A stretch of DNA of 64,000 bases from Cellulomonas endophytica (GCF_004123805.1 NZ_RWJX01000009.1:27686-91685); one strand, 5' to 3'. Counted from the stretch's first letter, positions 49,693-58,792 are shown. Notes: generated from the letters alone by a model not told the origin. Numbers and translations are program-made.

Positions 49693-51057
49693 ATGAGAGG
49701 GACAGGACGGCGCGCCGTCGCGCTGGCGGGCATGGGGGCGGCCGGTGCCCTGCTGCTGGCCGGCTGCCTGCAGAACCCGAGCCAGGGGGGCGCGGCGGGC
49801 GAGGGGCTCGCCGGCTTCGTGGACAACGCAGAGGCGGACGGCGACGGGGTCGTCACCGTCCTCGGGGCGTTCGGCGGGCAGGAGGCCGACGCCTTCAACG
49901 CGTCGCTCGCCGACTTCGAGGAGGAGTCGGGGATCGACGTCCAGTACAGCTCCGACCAGGACTTCACGAACACCATCCGGCAGCGCACCGGTGCCGGCCA
50001 GGCGCCCGACGTCGCGATCTTCCCGCAGCCGGGCGGCCTGCTCGAGCAGGCCGAGGCAGGGTACGTGCAGCCGATCGACACCTACCTCGACTACGACGCG
50101 CTGGACGACACGCTCGTCCCCGGGTTCCTCGACGCCGGTCGGCTCAACGGCCGCGTCTACGGGGCGCCGATGCGCATGGCCGTGAAGTCGCTGGTCTGGT
50201 ACAACCAGGCCACCTACCCGGCCGAGGGCTACAGCACGGAACCCGCCGACCTCGACGAGCTGGCGGGGATCGCCACGCAGATCCGCGACAGCGGCACCGC
50301 GCCGTGGTGCATGGGGTGGAACTCCGACCAGGCGACCGGGTGGGTGGGCACCGACTGGATCGAGGAGTACATGCTCCGCCTGTGGGGCCCCGACGTCTAC
50401 GACGAGTGGACCTCCCACGAGATCCCGTTCGACGACGAGCGCGTGATCGCCGCCTTCGACGCGTTCGGCGAGCTCGTCCTCGCCGAGGGGAACGTGGCCG
50501 GAGGGACGCAGAGCGTGATCGCCACCCCGTTCTCCGAGGCGATCCTCCCGGCCTTCGCGGACCCGCCCGAGTGCTTCCTCGAGCGCCAGGGCAACTTCAT
50601 CACCGGGTTCATGCCCGAGGAGGTGCAGGCGGACCTCGACGGCTCGGTCGGCGTCTTCGCCTTCCCGCCCGCCGTGGACGGCTACGAGGGCCAGCCCATC
50701 CTGGGCGGCGGTGACCTGGCCGCGCTCATGAACGGCAACGACGACGACGCGATCGCCCTCATGCAGTTCCTCACGTCCCCCGAGTTCGGGGGCCCGTGGG
50801 CGCAGGCGGGCGGCTGGCTCTCGCCGCACACCACGTTCGACGCCACCCAGTACCCGGACGACATCACCCGCAGGACCGCCGAGATCGTCGCGGAGGCCGA
50901 CGTGTTCCGCTACGACGGCTCGGACCTCATGCCCAACGCCGTCGGCGGCGGCACGTTCTGGACCGGCATGGTCGAGTGGCTCAGCGGTCAGAAGACGGCC
51001 GCGCAGGTGACCTCCGACATCGAGGAGAGCTGGCCCGCGGCGGAGGACGGCTCGTGA
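49693..51057 (+). CDS. Carbohydrate ABC importer, substrate-binding lipoprotein
   Basis: A 454-residue extracellular solute-binding protein of the carbohydrate uptake 1 type. The lipobox LLLAGC places the lipid-modified Cys at residue 25. The mature part begins after a Gly/Asn linker, with TVLGAFGGQEADAFNASLADFEEESGI and RQRTGAGQAPDVAIFPQPGGLL, and a later WLSPHTTFD typical of sugar-binding proteins. ATG 49693 has AGGAGG upstream. The permease starts inside its stop codon (GTGA overlap). The operon contains no ATPase, so a shared MsmK/MsiK-type ATPase encoded elsewhere is needed. Substrate unknown; the adjacent GH32 remnant suggests a fructoside. Confidence 0.93.
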   Translation: MRGTGRRAVALAGMGAAGALLLAGCLQNPSQGGAAGEGLAGFVDNAEADGDGVVTVLGAFGGQEADAFNASLADFEEESGIDVQYSSDQDFTNTIRQRTGAGQAPDVAIFPQPGGLLEQAEAGYVQPIDTYLDYDALDDTLVPGFLDAGRLNGRVYGAPMRMAVKSLVWYNQATYPAEGYSTEPADLDELAGIATQIRDSGTAPWCMGWNSDQATGWVGTDWIEEYMLRLWGPDVYDEWTSHEIPFDDERVIAAFDAFGELVLAEGNVAGGTQSVIATPFSEAILPAFADPPECFLERQGNFITGFMPEEVQADLDGSVGVFAFPPAVDGYEGQPILGGGDLAALMNGNDDDAIALMQFLTSPEFGGPWAQAGGWLSPHTTFDATQYPDDITRRTAEIVAEADVFRYDGSDLMPNAVGGGTFWTGMVEWLSGQKTAAQVTSDIEESWPAAEDGS

Positions 51058-52184
51058 GCACCGTCCTGGCCGCACCGGCCGGCACCGCTCCGGCCGCCCG
51101 CCGCGGGGGCTCGCCCGCCCGGCCGGGACGCATGGTCCTGGGCATCCTGGGGGTGGCGCTCGTCGCCTGGCTGGTCATCAACATCTTCCTGTCGATCGCC
51201 TGGTTCCCCGGCTGGTACCTGAACAACCGGCTGCTCATGGCGGTGGTCGGCATCCTCGCCGGCCTGGGCGGAGCGGCGCTGCTGTTCTACTTCGCCAACG
51301 TCTTCGCCGAGTCGTTGCCGCAGCGGCTGTCCCAGGGGGTGATCCCGTACATCTTCCTGCTGCCGGCCTTCGGCTTCATCTCCCTCATGCTGCTGTACCC
51401 CACGGTGCAGACGATCAACTACAGCTTCGCGGGCGACCGCAGCACGGAGTACGTGGGGTTCGACAACTACGCCGCCATCTTCTCCAGCGGCGAGTTCTGG
51501 CTGGCCATCACGAACAACCTGCTCTGGCTGGCCATCGTGCCGGCCGTCACGGTCGCCTTCGGGGTCGTCGTGGCCCTGTTCGCCGACCGCCTGCCGGCCA
51601 CGGGCGAGAAGGTCGCGAAGAGCCTCATCTTCCTGCCCATGGCGATCTCCTTCGTCGGCGCCGCCACCATCTGGCGTCTCGTCTACAACCTCGACGAGGA
51701 CACGGGGCTGCTCAACGCGATCATCACCGGGCTCGGGGGCACCGCGCAGGACTGGCTGCGGTTCGACACCGCGCGGCTCAACTCCCTGCTCATGATGGTC
51801 ATCCTCGTCTGGCTGCAGGTCGGCTTCGCGATGGTCCTGCTGTCCGGCGCCATCAAGGCCGTCCCGGAGGAGACCCTCGAGGCCGCCCGCCTGGACGGGG
51901 CCAACGAACGGCAGCTGTTCTTCCGGGTGATCATCCCGCAGATCCGCGGCACGATCCTCACCGTCTTCATCACGGTGCTGATCCTCGTGCTCAAGGTCTT
52001 CGACATCATCTACGTGCTGACGAACGGCCAGGCGCGCACCAACGTGATCGCCGTGCTGTTCTTCCAGGAGCTGTTCACCGCCCAGCGCGCCGGGCAGGCG
52101 TCGGCGATCGTCGTGATCCTGCTCCTCCTCGTCCTGCCCGTCCTGCTCTACCAGGTCCGCAGCTTCCGCGAGGAGACCCGATGA
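51054..52184 (+). CDS. Sugar ABC transporter permease (MalF-like)
   Basis: A 376-residue permease with two extra N-terminal helices (LGILGVALVAWLVINIFLSI, LLMAVVGILAGLGGAALLFYF) before the usual six-helix core, which has IPYIFLLPAFGFISLMLLYP. The EAA-like loop for ATPase contact is VPEETLEAARLDGANERQLFFRVIIPQIRG. This is the MalF/UgpA-type partner. Start GTG 51054 overlaps the binding-protein stop, and the stop overlaps the second permease ATG (ATGA), so the three are strictly coupled. Integral inner membrane. Confidence 0.93.
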   Translation: MSTVLAAPAGTAPAARRGGSPARPGRMVLGILGVALVAWLVINIFLSIAWFPGWYLNNRLLMAVVGILAGLGGAALLFYFANVFAESLPQRLSQGVIPYIFLLPAFGFISLMLLYPTVQTINYSFAGDRSTEYVGFDNYAAIFSSGEFWLAITNNLLWLAIVPAVTVAFGVVVALFADRLPATGEKVAKSLIFLPMAISFVGAATIWRLVYNLDEDTGLLNAIITGLGGTAQDWLRFDTARLNSLLMMVILVWLQVGFAMVLLSGAIKAVPEETLEAARLDGANERQLFFRVIIPQIRGTILTVFITVLILVLKVFDIIYVLTNGQARTNVIAVLFFQELFTAQRAGQASAIVVILLLLVLPVLLYQVRSFREETR

Positions 52185-53083
52185 CCGCCGTGGCGACCCC
52201 TCCGCGTGCCGTGATGGGCACCCGGCGCTCCGTGACGCCGGAGGGTCAGCGGCGCAGCTGGGTCGCACCCCTCGTCATGGTCGTCCTGTGCCTGCTGTGG
52301 ACGGTCCCCACGCTGGGCCTGCTCGTCACGAGCCTGCGCAGCCGGGAGGACGCCGCCACCACCGGCTGGTGGACGGCGATCCTCAACCCGTTCGGCGCGG
52401 GGTGGACCGCCGAGAACTACGCGGGCGCGCTCTCCGGCCAGGGCATGGCCCAGGGGTTCCTCAACAGCGTCGTGGTCGCCGTGCCGGCGACGATCCTGCC
52501 GATCATGCTCGCGGCCTTCGCCGCCTACGCCTTCACGTTCATGGAGTTCCCCGGCCGGGACCTGCTGTTCGTGGCCATCGTGGCCGTCATGGTGGTGCCC
52601 ATCCAGGTCGCGTTCCAGCCGATGCTGGACCTGCTCGGCCCGAACGGCATCGGCATCTCCGGCCAGTTCGTCGCGGTGTGGCTGCTGCACACCGGGTTCG
52701 GCATGCCGCTGTGCCTCTACACGTTGCGCAACTACATGGCGACGCTCCCGCTCTCGGTCGTCGAGTCGGCGAAGATCGACGGGGCCAGCCACTACCAGAC
52801 CTTCTGGCGGCTCGTGGCGCCCATGTCCATGCCCGCGATCGCCGCGTTCGCGACCCTGCAGTTCCTCTGGGTGTGGAACGACCTGCTCATCGCCAAGCTG
52901 TTCCTCAGCCCCGGCAACGCGACGATCATCGTCCAGCTCCAGCAGCTGCTGGGGACCCAGGGGCAGGGCGAGGAGCTCCTGCAGGCCGGGGCCTTCATCT
53001 CGATCCTGCTGCCCATGGCCGTCTTCTTCGCCCTCCAGCGCTTCTTCGTCCGGGGCCTCACGGCCGGGTCGGTCAAGGGCTGA
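52181..53083 (+). CDS. Sugar ABC transporter permease (MalG-like)
   Basis: A 300-residue inner-membrane permease with six helices and the EAA loop SVVESAKIDGASHYQTFWRLVAPMSMPAIA. Family features include NSVVVAVPATILPIMLAAFAAYAFTFMEFPGRD and LYTLRNYMATLP. It ends with FVRGLTAGSVKG, the typical C-terminus of MalG/UgpE homologues. ATG 52181 overlaps the previous stop. A bidirectional terminator lies downstream. No ATPase or dedicated regulator follows. Confidence 0.94.
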   Translation: MTAVATPPRAVMGTRRSVTPEGQRRSWVAPLVMVVLCLLWTVPTLGLLVTSLRSREDAATTGWWTAILNPFGAGWTAENYAGALSGQGMAQGFLNSVVVAVPATILPIMLAAFAAYAFTFMEFPGRDLLFVAIVAVMVVPIQVAFQPMLDLLGPNGIGISGQFVAVWLLHTGFGMPLCLYTLRNYMATLPLSVVESAKIDGASHYQTFWRLVAPMSMPAIAAFATLQFLWVWNDLLIAKLFLSPGNATIIVQLQQLLGTQGQGEELLQAGAFISILLPMAVFFALQRFFVRGLTAGSVKG

Positions 53084-53116
53084 GGGGCGGCCGCGCAGGA
53101 CGACCTCGCGCTCCGG

Positions 53117-53171
53117 CGCCGGACGGCGCGTCCCGCTCCCCCAGGTGAGGGGCGGGACGCGCCGTCCGGCG
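53117..53171. terminator. Strong bidirectional terminator
   Basis: CGCCGGACGGCGCGTCCCGC (53117-53136) pairs perfectly over 20 bases with 53152-53171 around a loop that can extend the stem by TCCCC/GGGG-type pairs. It separates the ABC permease gene from the convergent surface-protein gene. Confidence 0.85.
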
Positions 53172-53185
53172 CTGCCGGCGCGGTC

Positions 53186-55906
53186 TCACGCCTCCTGGCT
53201 GCGGGAGCGGCGGCGGACGGCGACGAGGGCCGCGCCGGCGGTCGCGAGCGCCACGGCCAGGGCACCGGCCGTGCCGGGGTCGGCGCCCGTCGACGCGAGC
53301 CCTCCCGTGCGGGGCGCGCCCGGGACCGCCGCCGCGCGGGTGGCCGGCTGCGTCGGTGCGGTCGGTGCGGTCGGTGCGGTCGGCACGGTCGGCACGGTCG
53401 GTGCGGTCGGTGCGGTCGGCGCTGCGACGGTCGCGGCCGGGAGGGTGAGCAGGGCGCCGATCGGCAGGACCGGTGGGGTGGAGGCGGCGGCGAGGTAGAG
53501 GACGGTCGCCGTCGCGGACCGCACCTGGCCCGCGGAGTCCTCCACCTGCCACTCGATCGCGTCGGGGTTCCCGGCGAGGCCGGCCTCCGGGACGAAGGTG
53601 ATCGTCGCGGCGGTGTCGTCGACCGTCCAGACGCCCTGCCCCTGGACGACGAGGCCCTTGACCAGCCGGTAGGGCGCGTCCGGCGTGGCGGCGGAGGCGC
53701 CGGCGCCGACGGCCGGTGCGGCGCCGGGGTCGCGGATCCACAGCGTGCTGCCGACCGCGTCCGGCACCCGGGTCCGGATGGGCAGCGTCGCCGGTCGGCC
53801 GTGCGCGTTGCCCTCGGAGACCACCGGTGCCGTGAGCACGGGCGTGGTGGGCGCGGTCGGGCCCGTCGGGGTCGGGCTGACCACCACGACCCTCTCGTAC
53901 GTCACGGCGACCGTGGCCACGGTCGTCACGCCGCGCCCGTTCGCGACCTGGTAGGTCACCGGTGCGGGGCTGCCGGTGAACCCGTCGGCGGGGTGGAACT
54001 CGACCAGGCCGGCAGGGGTGGTGCTCCACACGCCCTGCCCGTCGACGTGGACGGAGCCCGCGGTGGTCGTCGTGCCGTCCGGTCCGGGCACGACGAGGCC
54101 GAGGCTGCGCACGTCGAGCGCGCCCCTGTCGTTCGCCAGCACGTCCACCGTCGCGGGGCGGCCGCTGGGCAGGCCGTCCCGCGCGTCGTCGGCGGCCCGG
54201 GGGGCGTAGTCGATGGCGATGGTGCCGGTGAGGACGTCGCCGTCGAGGGTGGTGACCCCGTACCGCAGGTCCGGCAGCGGGACGGCGGGGTCGTAGCCCG
54301 CGGACGGTGAGAAGGTCACCGTCCCGGTGCTCGGGTCGACCGAGTAGGAACCCTGGTCACCCTCGACGATCCTCCGGGTCGGGGTCCCGTCCACGGGGTG
54401 GAGCAGCACGAGCGTGCCCGGGTCGACGTCGCCGTCGTCGTCCGCCAGCACGTCCAGCGTCACCGGCTCGCCGATGGTGTTGCGGACCGACACGTCCGCG
54501 TGGGCGGCCGGTGCGGCGTACTCGAGGGTGATGCTGGACCGCCCCTCGACGTACGGCTCCCAGGGGTCGGGGTAGGCGACCCCGTCGCCGATCCGGTACC
54601 CGACCGGCGCCGGCGTCCCGCGGAACCCGGCCTGCGGGGTGAAGGTGACCGTCCCCGCCTCCGGTTGGACGGTCCACGTGCCCTCGCCCGGCACGGTCAG
54701 GGTCGATCCGTCGGACGGCTCGTCGGCGGGGTGCACCTGGAGCGTCGCCGGGTCGACGGCCCCCTCGTCGTTGGCGAGGACCTCGACGACGACCGGCCGG
54801 CCGTGCCGGGCGGCGGTCACGCGGTCCGGGCGGGCGACGACCTCGTACGCGACGACGATGTCCTGGACGTCGGTCTCCCCGGCGTGGGTGGCGACGCGGT
54901 ACCGGGCCCTGCCGGGGACCTGGGCGTGGTCGAAGCCCGGGTCGGGGGTGAACGTGACGGTCCCGGCGGCGCGGTCGAGCGTGTACGTGCCCCCGTGGAC
55001 GCCCGACGTGTCGACGGGGGTGCCGTCGGGCGAGACGAGCGAGAGGGTCGCCGGGTCGATCGAGCCGCGGTCGTTGCGGAGCGGGGCGAGGGTCACGGGC
55101 TGCCCGTGCGCATGGCCCGTCGACTGGTCCGGCGCCAGCCCGGGACGGTAGAGGACCGAGGCCCGGGCGACGTGCTGCACACCCTGCTGGTCGATGACGG
55201 AGTACCGGACGGGCGTGGGGTCCCCGGTGTAGGTCCCGTCCATGTCGTGGTACGGGTAGAAGACGAGGGTGCCGCGGGTCTCCTCCAGGGTGTCGGCGAT
55301 CCAGATGCCCTCTCCGGGGACGACGAGGTCGTGCACCCGGCTGCCCCACCGGTCGACGAGCCGCACGCTCTCGCGCCGCAGGGTCGGGTCGTCGTTCAGC
55401 AGCACCTCGACCCGCGCACGGGTGCCGAGCGCCACGCCGCGGAGCTCGTCGTCGCGGGCGAGCGCGACGTCCGCCGCCGGCACGGGCTGCTGCCCGTCAC
55501 CGCCCGCCGCCGGCTCGGCCGGAGCCGGCCGTCCCGGTGCCACCGCGTCGGCCGGCGCAGCGCCGCTCTCCTCGACGGGGTGGGCATCGACGGCACCGTC
55601 GGTCGTCGCCCCGCCCGGCCGCTGCTCCGTCGCCGGCTCGGGGCCCTCCTGGGCCGGCCCCGCCGGAGCCTCTCCCCCGTCGGGCGCCTCCCCCGTGTCC
55701 ACCGGCGTGTCGGCCAGGTCCTCGTCGCCGGGCGGCTCGGGTGCGGGCTCGCCGGGGACCGCCCCCTGCACGACGGGGGGCGCCTCCTCGGCGGCGGCGG
55801 CCGCGGGCACGCCCGAGACGCCCAGCGTCGCGACCGTCAGGGCCGCCATCGCGGCGGCGGACGTCCGCCGGCCTCTGCCGGAGGGGTGGGTCTGTGCTCG
55901 GGACAC
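53186..55906 (-). CDS. CshA-repeat cell-surface protein with LASTG sortase anchor
   Basis: A 906-residue secreted protein. A signal peptide (hydrophobic SAAAMAALTVATLGVSGVPAAAAA) is followed by an acidic, Pro/Ala-rich stalk to about residue 150. Then come six repeats of about 100 residues resembling CshA-type fibril domains: each has a VLANDRG-like strand, VPGEGTWTV or VDGQGVWST, a TFTP.AGF segment and PV.Y.V. The C-terminus has a Pro/Thr/Ala linker, the LASTG motif, a membrane helix and RRRSRSQ, the layout for class E sortases. It should be a wall-anchored fibril or adhesin. GTG 55906 has AAGGA upstream. No sortase gene is in the window. Confidence 0.88.
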   Translation of the reverse strand: MSRAQTHPSGRGRRTSAAAMAALTVATLGVSGVPAAAAAEEAPPVVQGAVPGEPAPEPPGDEDLADTPVDTGEAPDGGEAPAGPAQEGPEPATEQRPGGATTDGAVDAHPVEESGAAPADAVAPGRPAPAEPAAGGDGQQPVPAADVALARDDELRGVALGTRARVEVLLNDDPTLRRESVRLVDRWGSRVHDLVVPGEGIWIADTLEETRGTLVFYPYHDMDGTYTGDPTPVRYSVIDQQGVQHVARASVLYRPGLAPDQSTGHAHGQPVTLAPLRNDRGSIDPATLSLVSPDGTPVDTSGVHGGTYTLDRAAGTVTFTPDPGFDHAQVPGRARYRVATHAGETDVQDIVVAYEVVARPDRVTAARHGRPVVVEVLANDEGAVDPATLQVHPADEPSDGSTLTVPGEGTWTVQPEAGTVTFTPQAGFRGTPAPVGYRIGDGVAYPDPWEPYVEGRSSITLEYAAPAAHADVSVRNTIGEPVTLDVLADDDGDVDPGTLVLLHPVDGTPTRRIVEGDQGSYSVDPSTGTVTFSPSAGYDPAVPLPDLRYGVTTLDGDVLTGTIAIDYAPRAADDARDGLPSGRPATVDVLANDRGALDVRSLGLVVPGPDGTTTTAGSVHVDGQGVWSTTPAGLVEFHPADGFTGSPAPVTYQVANGRGVTTVATVAVTYERVVVVSPTPTGPTAPTTPVLTAPVVSEGNAHGRPATLPIRTRVPDAVGSTLWIRDPGAAPAVGAGASAATPDAPYRLVKGLVVQGQGVWTVDDTAATITFVPEAGLAGNPDAIEWQVEDSAGQVRSATATVLYLAAASTPPVLPIGALLTLPAATVAAPTAPTAPTVPTVPTAPTAPTAPTQPATRAAAVPGAPRTGGLASTGADPGTAGALAVALATAGAALVAVRRRSRSQEA
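53359..53421. repeat. 9-bp coding tandem repeat in the CshA protein gene
   Basis: Seven units of CGGTCGGTG (two read CGGTCGGCA, one CGGTCGGCG) encode the APTAPTVPT-type linker before the wall anchor. The unit length keeps frame, so copy-number change would vary linker length. A 16-base stretch at 53377 recurs at 10380 in an intergenic repeat. Confidence 0.75.
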
Positions 55907-56161
55907 GGGACGTCCTTGAGGTGGGGCCAGCGGTGCTGGCGGCGCGGGAGGTGCCTGCCCCTGCCCCATCGGCCACCGCGACCGCCGCGCGCACCGGCAC
56001 GCGCCTCGGATCCGAGGACCACCCGCTCGTGAGCAGGGACGTCGCCACCAGGAGCGGGCGGACGTCCCCGTGCTCCTGGGGGCTAGGACCCTCTCCCGCC
56101 GTGCCGCTCAGGAGGAGCGTCCCACCCCTGTCCGGGCGACGAGCACACAGGGGGCGACGCG

Positions 56162-56350
56162 ATGGGGCCTGACCGCGACGGGGCCTACCCCTACGAGATC
56201 GTGACGGGGAGGGACCGCCGGCGCTGGCAGTGGGTGCGGGAGGGCGCCACCGGCGCCTACCACTGGGCCCCCTACGAGCCGTCCGTCCCGCCTCCGGCGA
56301 TCCGCTTCGACGGCCCCCCCGACGGGCCGCCCGGCTCCCTGCTGCCGTGA
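56162..56350 (+). CDS. Small aromatic-rich protein of unknown function, 62 aa
   Basis: A 62-residue frame, ATG 56162 to TGA 56350, encoding MGPDRDGAYPYEIVTGRD then RRRWQWVREGATGAYHWAPYE. It has several Trp and Tyr in the middle and a Pro/Gly-rich end. The next gene starts inside its stop codon (GTGA), which supports translation. No family known. It may be a small partner of the downstream membrane protein. Confidence 0.6.
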   Translation: MGPDRDGAYPYEIVTGRDRRRWQWVREGATGAYHWAPYEPSVPPPAIRFDGPPDGPPGSLLP

Positions 56351-57336
56351 GCGGCCCCGCGCCCGGCCGGACCGGCCTCGGTGCGCTCGTCACCGCCGCG
56401 ACGGCGACGCTGACCGCTGCCGCCGCCCTCGCGGCGGTCGGGGCCGCCGTCTTCGGGACCGCGATCGTCTCGCGTCCGGCGCTGAGCCTCGCCGAGGACA
56501 CCGACCAGCTCCTGCTCGCGTGGGGCCTGGGCACCCTGGGGCTGTTCTCCGTCGGCGCGCTGCTGGTCACGGCCACGCGCGTCCTCGTCCCGCAGGTCGT
56601 GACGCTGTACGACCTGGGGGAGGCCTTCGACCGCCGGCTCGCGGACGCCGCCGCCCGCGAGCACTACCTGCTCGGCCACCCCACCGTGCCGTCGTTCCAG
56701 CGCGGGCTCGCGGACCGTCGGAGGGCCGCGCGGCACGTCGAGGCCGAGCTCGTCGGGGCGAGGTCAGCGCTGGCGGAGGCGGAGCGGGCGACGGACGCCG
56801 CCGCCACCGCGACCGCGGCCGCACGGGTCCGGGAGCTCGACGACGCCCGGGCGCTGCACCACGCCGACCTGGCGGTGTGGGAACGCGCCAGGGCCGTCCT
56901 CGTCGCGGACGCGCAGGCGACGACGGTCCGCGCCGAGACGCGCGCGGCCCTCGTCGCCGCGGGGGTCTTCGGCCTGCTGGCGGCGGCCGGCGGGGTCGGC
57001 TTCCAGCTGGCGCTGTCGAGCAGCGACGACGGCACCGCCGGCGGCGGCACCGACCCTGCGCTCGTGACGACGACCATGACCAGGCTCGCCGGTGCGACCG
57101 GGGACGCCCTGTGGGAGCGGCTCGACCTGGCGGCGTGCGAGCTCGGAGGCGTCCCGGGGGTCGTGTACGTGGCGCTGGACGGCGGGACGGGGACGCCTGC
57201 GGACCCGTGGACCGTGCAGACCGTCCCGGTGCAGGACCGGTGCCTCCCCCGCCGGTTCGAGGCGACGCGCGACGCGGCCGCCGTCGTCGTGGTCGAGGCG
57301 GCGGTCGTGACCGCACCGCCGTCGTCGGCGGGCTGA
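56347..57336 (+). CDS. Membrane protein with cytoplasmic coiled coil, unknown, 329 aa
   Basis: A 329-residue protein with three hydrophobic helices: residues about 13-40 (VTAATATLTAAAALAAVGAAVF), 52-75 (LLAWGLGTLGLFSVGALLV) and 195-215 (ALVAAGVFGLLAAAGGVGFQL). Between the second and third is a long Ala/Arg/Glu-rich coiled coil with RRAARHVEAELVGARSALAEAERA. The C-terminal 110 residues lie outside the membrane and contain two Cys (AACELGG, QDRCLPR) that could form a disulfide. No family recognised. GTG 56347 overlaps the small upstream gene. The architecture resembles a sensor or structural protein with an intracellular coiled-coil arm. Confidence 0.7.
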   Translation: MSGPAPGRTGLGALVTAATATLTAAAALAAVGAAVFGTAIVSRPALSLAEDTDQLLLAWGLGTLGLFSVGALLVTATRVLVPQVVTLYDLGEAFDRRLADAAAREHYLLGHPTVPSFQRGLADRRRAARHVEAELVGARSALAEAERATDAAATATAAARVRELDDARALHHADLAVWERARAVLVADAQATTVRAETRAALVAAGVFGLLAAAGGVGFQLALSSSDDGTAGGGTDPALVTTTMTRLAGATGDALWERLDLAACELGGVPGVVYVALDGGTGTPADPWTVQTVPVQDRCLPRRFEATRDAAAVVVVEAAVVTAPPSSAG

Positions 57337-57347
57337 CCCCCGCGGCG

Positions 57348-57803
57348 TCAGCAGGTGTACGTCTTGCTGGTGCGCATCTCGTACGTGCCGTTGCCGGTGG
57401 TCCCGGCCGCACGCCACTTGCCGTCCATCCGGACGCGGTAGGTCCGGCTGCCGACGCAGGACAGCAGCTCCCCCGCCTCGAGGTCGGACTCCGCGTGCCA
57501 GCCGTCGGAGGCGTAGTAGACCCAGTCGCGCTCCACCCACCGGCCCGCGGAGTACTCGTCGACCCAGATCCCGTACAGGGCCACGTCGTAGTTGGAGCCC
57601 CCGGCGGCGTCGCGGATCTCGCCGTAGGCCCGCATCCGGTTGTTCGTGCTGTCGTAGTTGATCCACGCGCAGCGCAGCACCTGGGAGCCCACGCAGCTCT
57701 TGCCCTGGTACGCGGTGGTGACGGCCGCCGAGGCGGGACCGGACGGGGCGACGACGAGCGCCAGGGCGAGCACGGCGGGGGCGAGCAGTCGACGGAGGCG
57801 CAC
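57348..57803 (-). CDS. Small secreted protein with four cysteines, 151 aa
   Basis: A 151-residue protein with a signal peptide (RLRRLLAPAVLALALVVAPSGPASA) and a mature domain of about 125 residues. Four Cys are visible: GKSCVGSQVLRCAW, LLSCVGSRTY and the last residue of TSKTYTC, enough for two disulfides. The region between is beta-rich with many Tyr and Trp (DVALYGIWVDEYSAGRWVERDWVYY). No family recognised; the pattern suits a small extracellular binding domain. GTG 57803 is preferred because GGGAG lies upstream, while a start 27 bases earlier is possible. It converges with the coiled-coil membrane protein gene, 11 bases apart. Confidence 0.75.
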   Translation of the reverse strand: MRLRRLLAPAVLALALVVAPSGPASAAVTTAYQGKSCVGSQVLRCAWINYDSTNNRMRAYGEIRDAAGGSNYDVALYGIWVDEYSAGRWVERDWVYYASDGWHAESDLEAGELLSCVGSRTYRVRMDGKWRAAGTTGNGTYEMRTSKTYTC

Positions 57804-57943
57804 GGGGGCTCCCAGGGGGTGGTGCAGCACGGCGGTGGGCTCGCGGAACCTAGCACCGAACGGGGTCCCGTCGACCCTCTCCGACGCTCCCGGTCGAGGA
57901 TCACCCGTCCGTGTTCCATCCCGCCCGGTCCGGCGGCGGCGGG

Positions 57944-58693
57944 TCAGCCCGCCGTCGCGCGGGCGGCCTGGAGGACGAGGTCGGCGACCGCCCCGGGGCG
58001 GGAGACGCCGACGGCGTGGGAGGCGTCGACCTCGACGACCGTCGACCCCGCGCGCCGGGCCATGAAGCGCTGCGCCTCGGCGGGGACCGCGAGGTCCTGC
58101 CGCGTGACGAGCGTCCAGGACGGGACCGTGCGCCAGGCGGCGGCCGTCGCCTTCTCCTCCAGGGCCTCGCTGGTGATGGGCCGCTGCGTCGCGGCCATCA
58201 GGCGGGCGACCTCGGGGGGCACGTCGGCCGCGAACACCTCGCGGAAGCGGTCCGGCCGGATGTAGAGGTCGGTCACGGTGCCGCCGGCGCCGTCGGGCAC
58301 GGGCACGGGCTCCAGCGCCGACCCCAGCTCGTTCCCGGGGAACCTCCCGGCCAGCTCACCGGTGCTCTCCCCCTCCTCGAGGAGGAAGCTGCCCACGTAG
58401 ACGAGCGCCCGCACGCCGGCGTGCCCGTGCGCGGCCACGCTCATCACGGAGCCGCCGTAGGAGTGGCCGACCACGACGACCGGGCCGTCGACGCGGTCCA
58501 GGACGGTGCGCAGCTGGTCGGCGTCCTGGCGCAGGCCGCGCAGGGGGTTGGCGGTGGCGACGACGGGGTAGCCGTCGGCGAGCAGCTGCTCGAGCACCCC
58601 GTTCCAGCTCGCGGACTCCGCGAAGGCGCCGTGCACGAGCACCACGGTCGGCGTGCCCTCCGCCGGTGGACGGTTGTCGGTCTCGGTGGTCAC
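57944..58693 (-). CDS. Alpha/beta hydrolase, cytosolic
   Basis: A 249-residue alpha/beta hydrolase. It shows VVLVHGAFAESASWNGVLEQLLADGY, the elbow VGHSYGGSVMSVAA, the acid in TRQDLAVP and the base in DASHAVGV. It shares layout and many positions with the secreted enzyme at 44527 but lacks a signal peptide. GTG 58693 has GGGAGG upstream. It lies 99 bases downstream of the second LAL regulator gene on the same strand, so it is a likely target of that regulator. Substrate unknown; esterase or related activity is likely. Confidence 0.9.
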   Translation of the reverse strand: MTTETDNRPPAEGTPTVVLVHGAFAESASWNGVLEQLLADGYPVVATANPLRGLRQDADQLRTVLDRVDGPVVVVGHSYGGSVMSVAAHGHAGVRALVYVGSFLLEEGESTGELAGRFPGNELGSALEPVPVPDGAGGTVTDLYIRPDRFREVFAADVPPEVARLMAATQRPITSEALEEKATAAAWRTVPSWTLVTRQDLAVPAEAQRFMARRAGSTVVEVDASHAVGVSRPGAVADLVLQAARATAG

Positions 58694-58792
58694 GTGGGGT
58701 TCCTCCCGGTCCGCAGCGACCGGGTCGACCCGGGTGGTCGTCGCGTCGCTGACTCCAGGACCGTAGGGACCGACGCCGACGCGGCGCGTACG

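Noticed and set aside
53359..53421. CRISPR-like array
   Set aside because: Units are nine bases without spacers and lie inside a coding region in frame; this is a simple tandem repeat.
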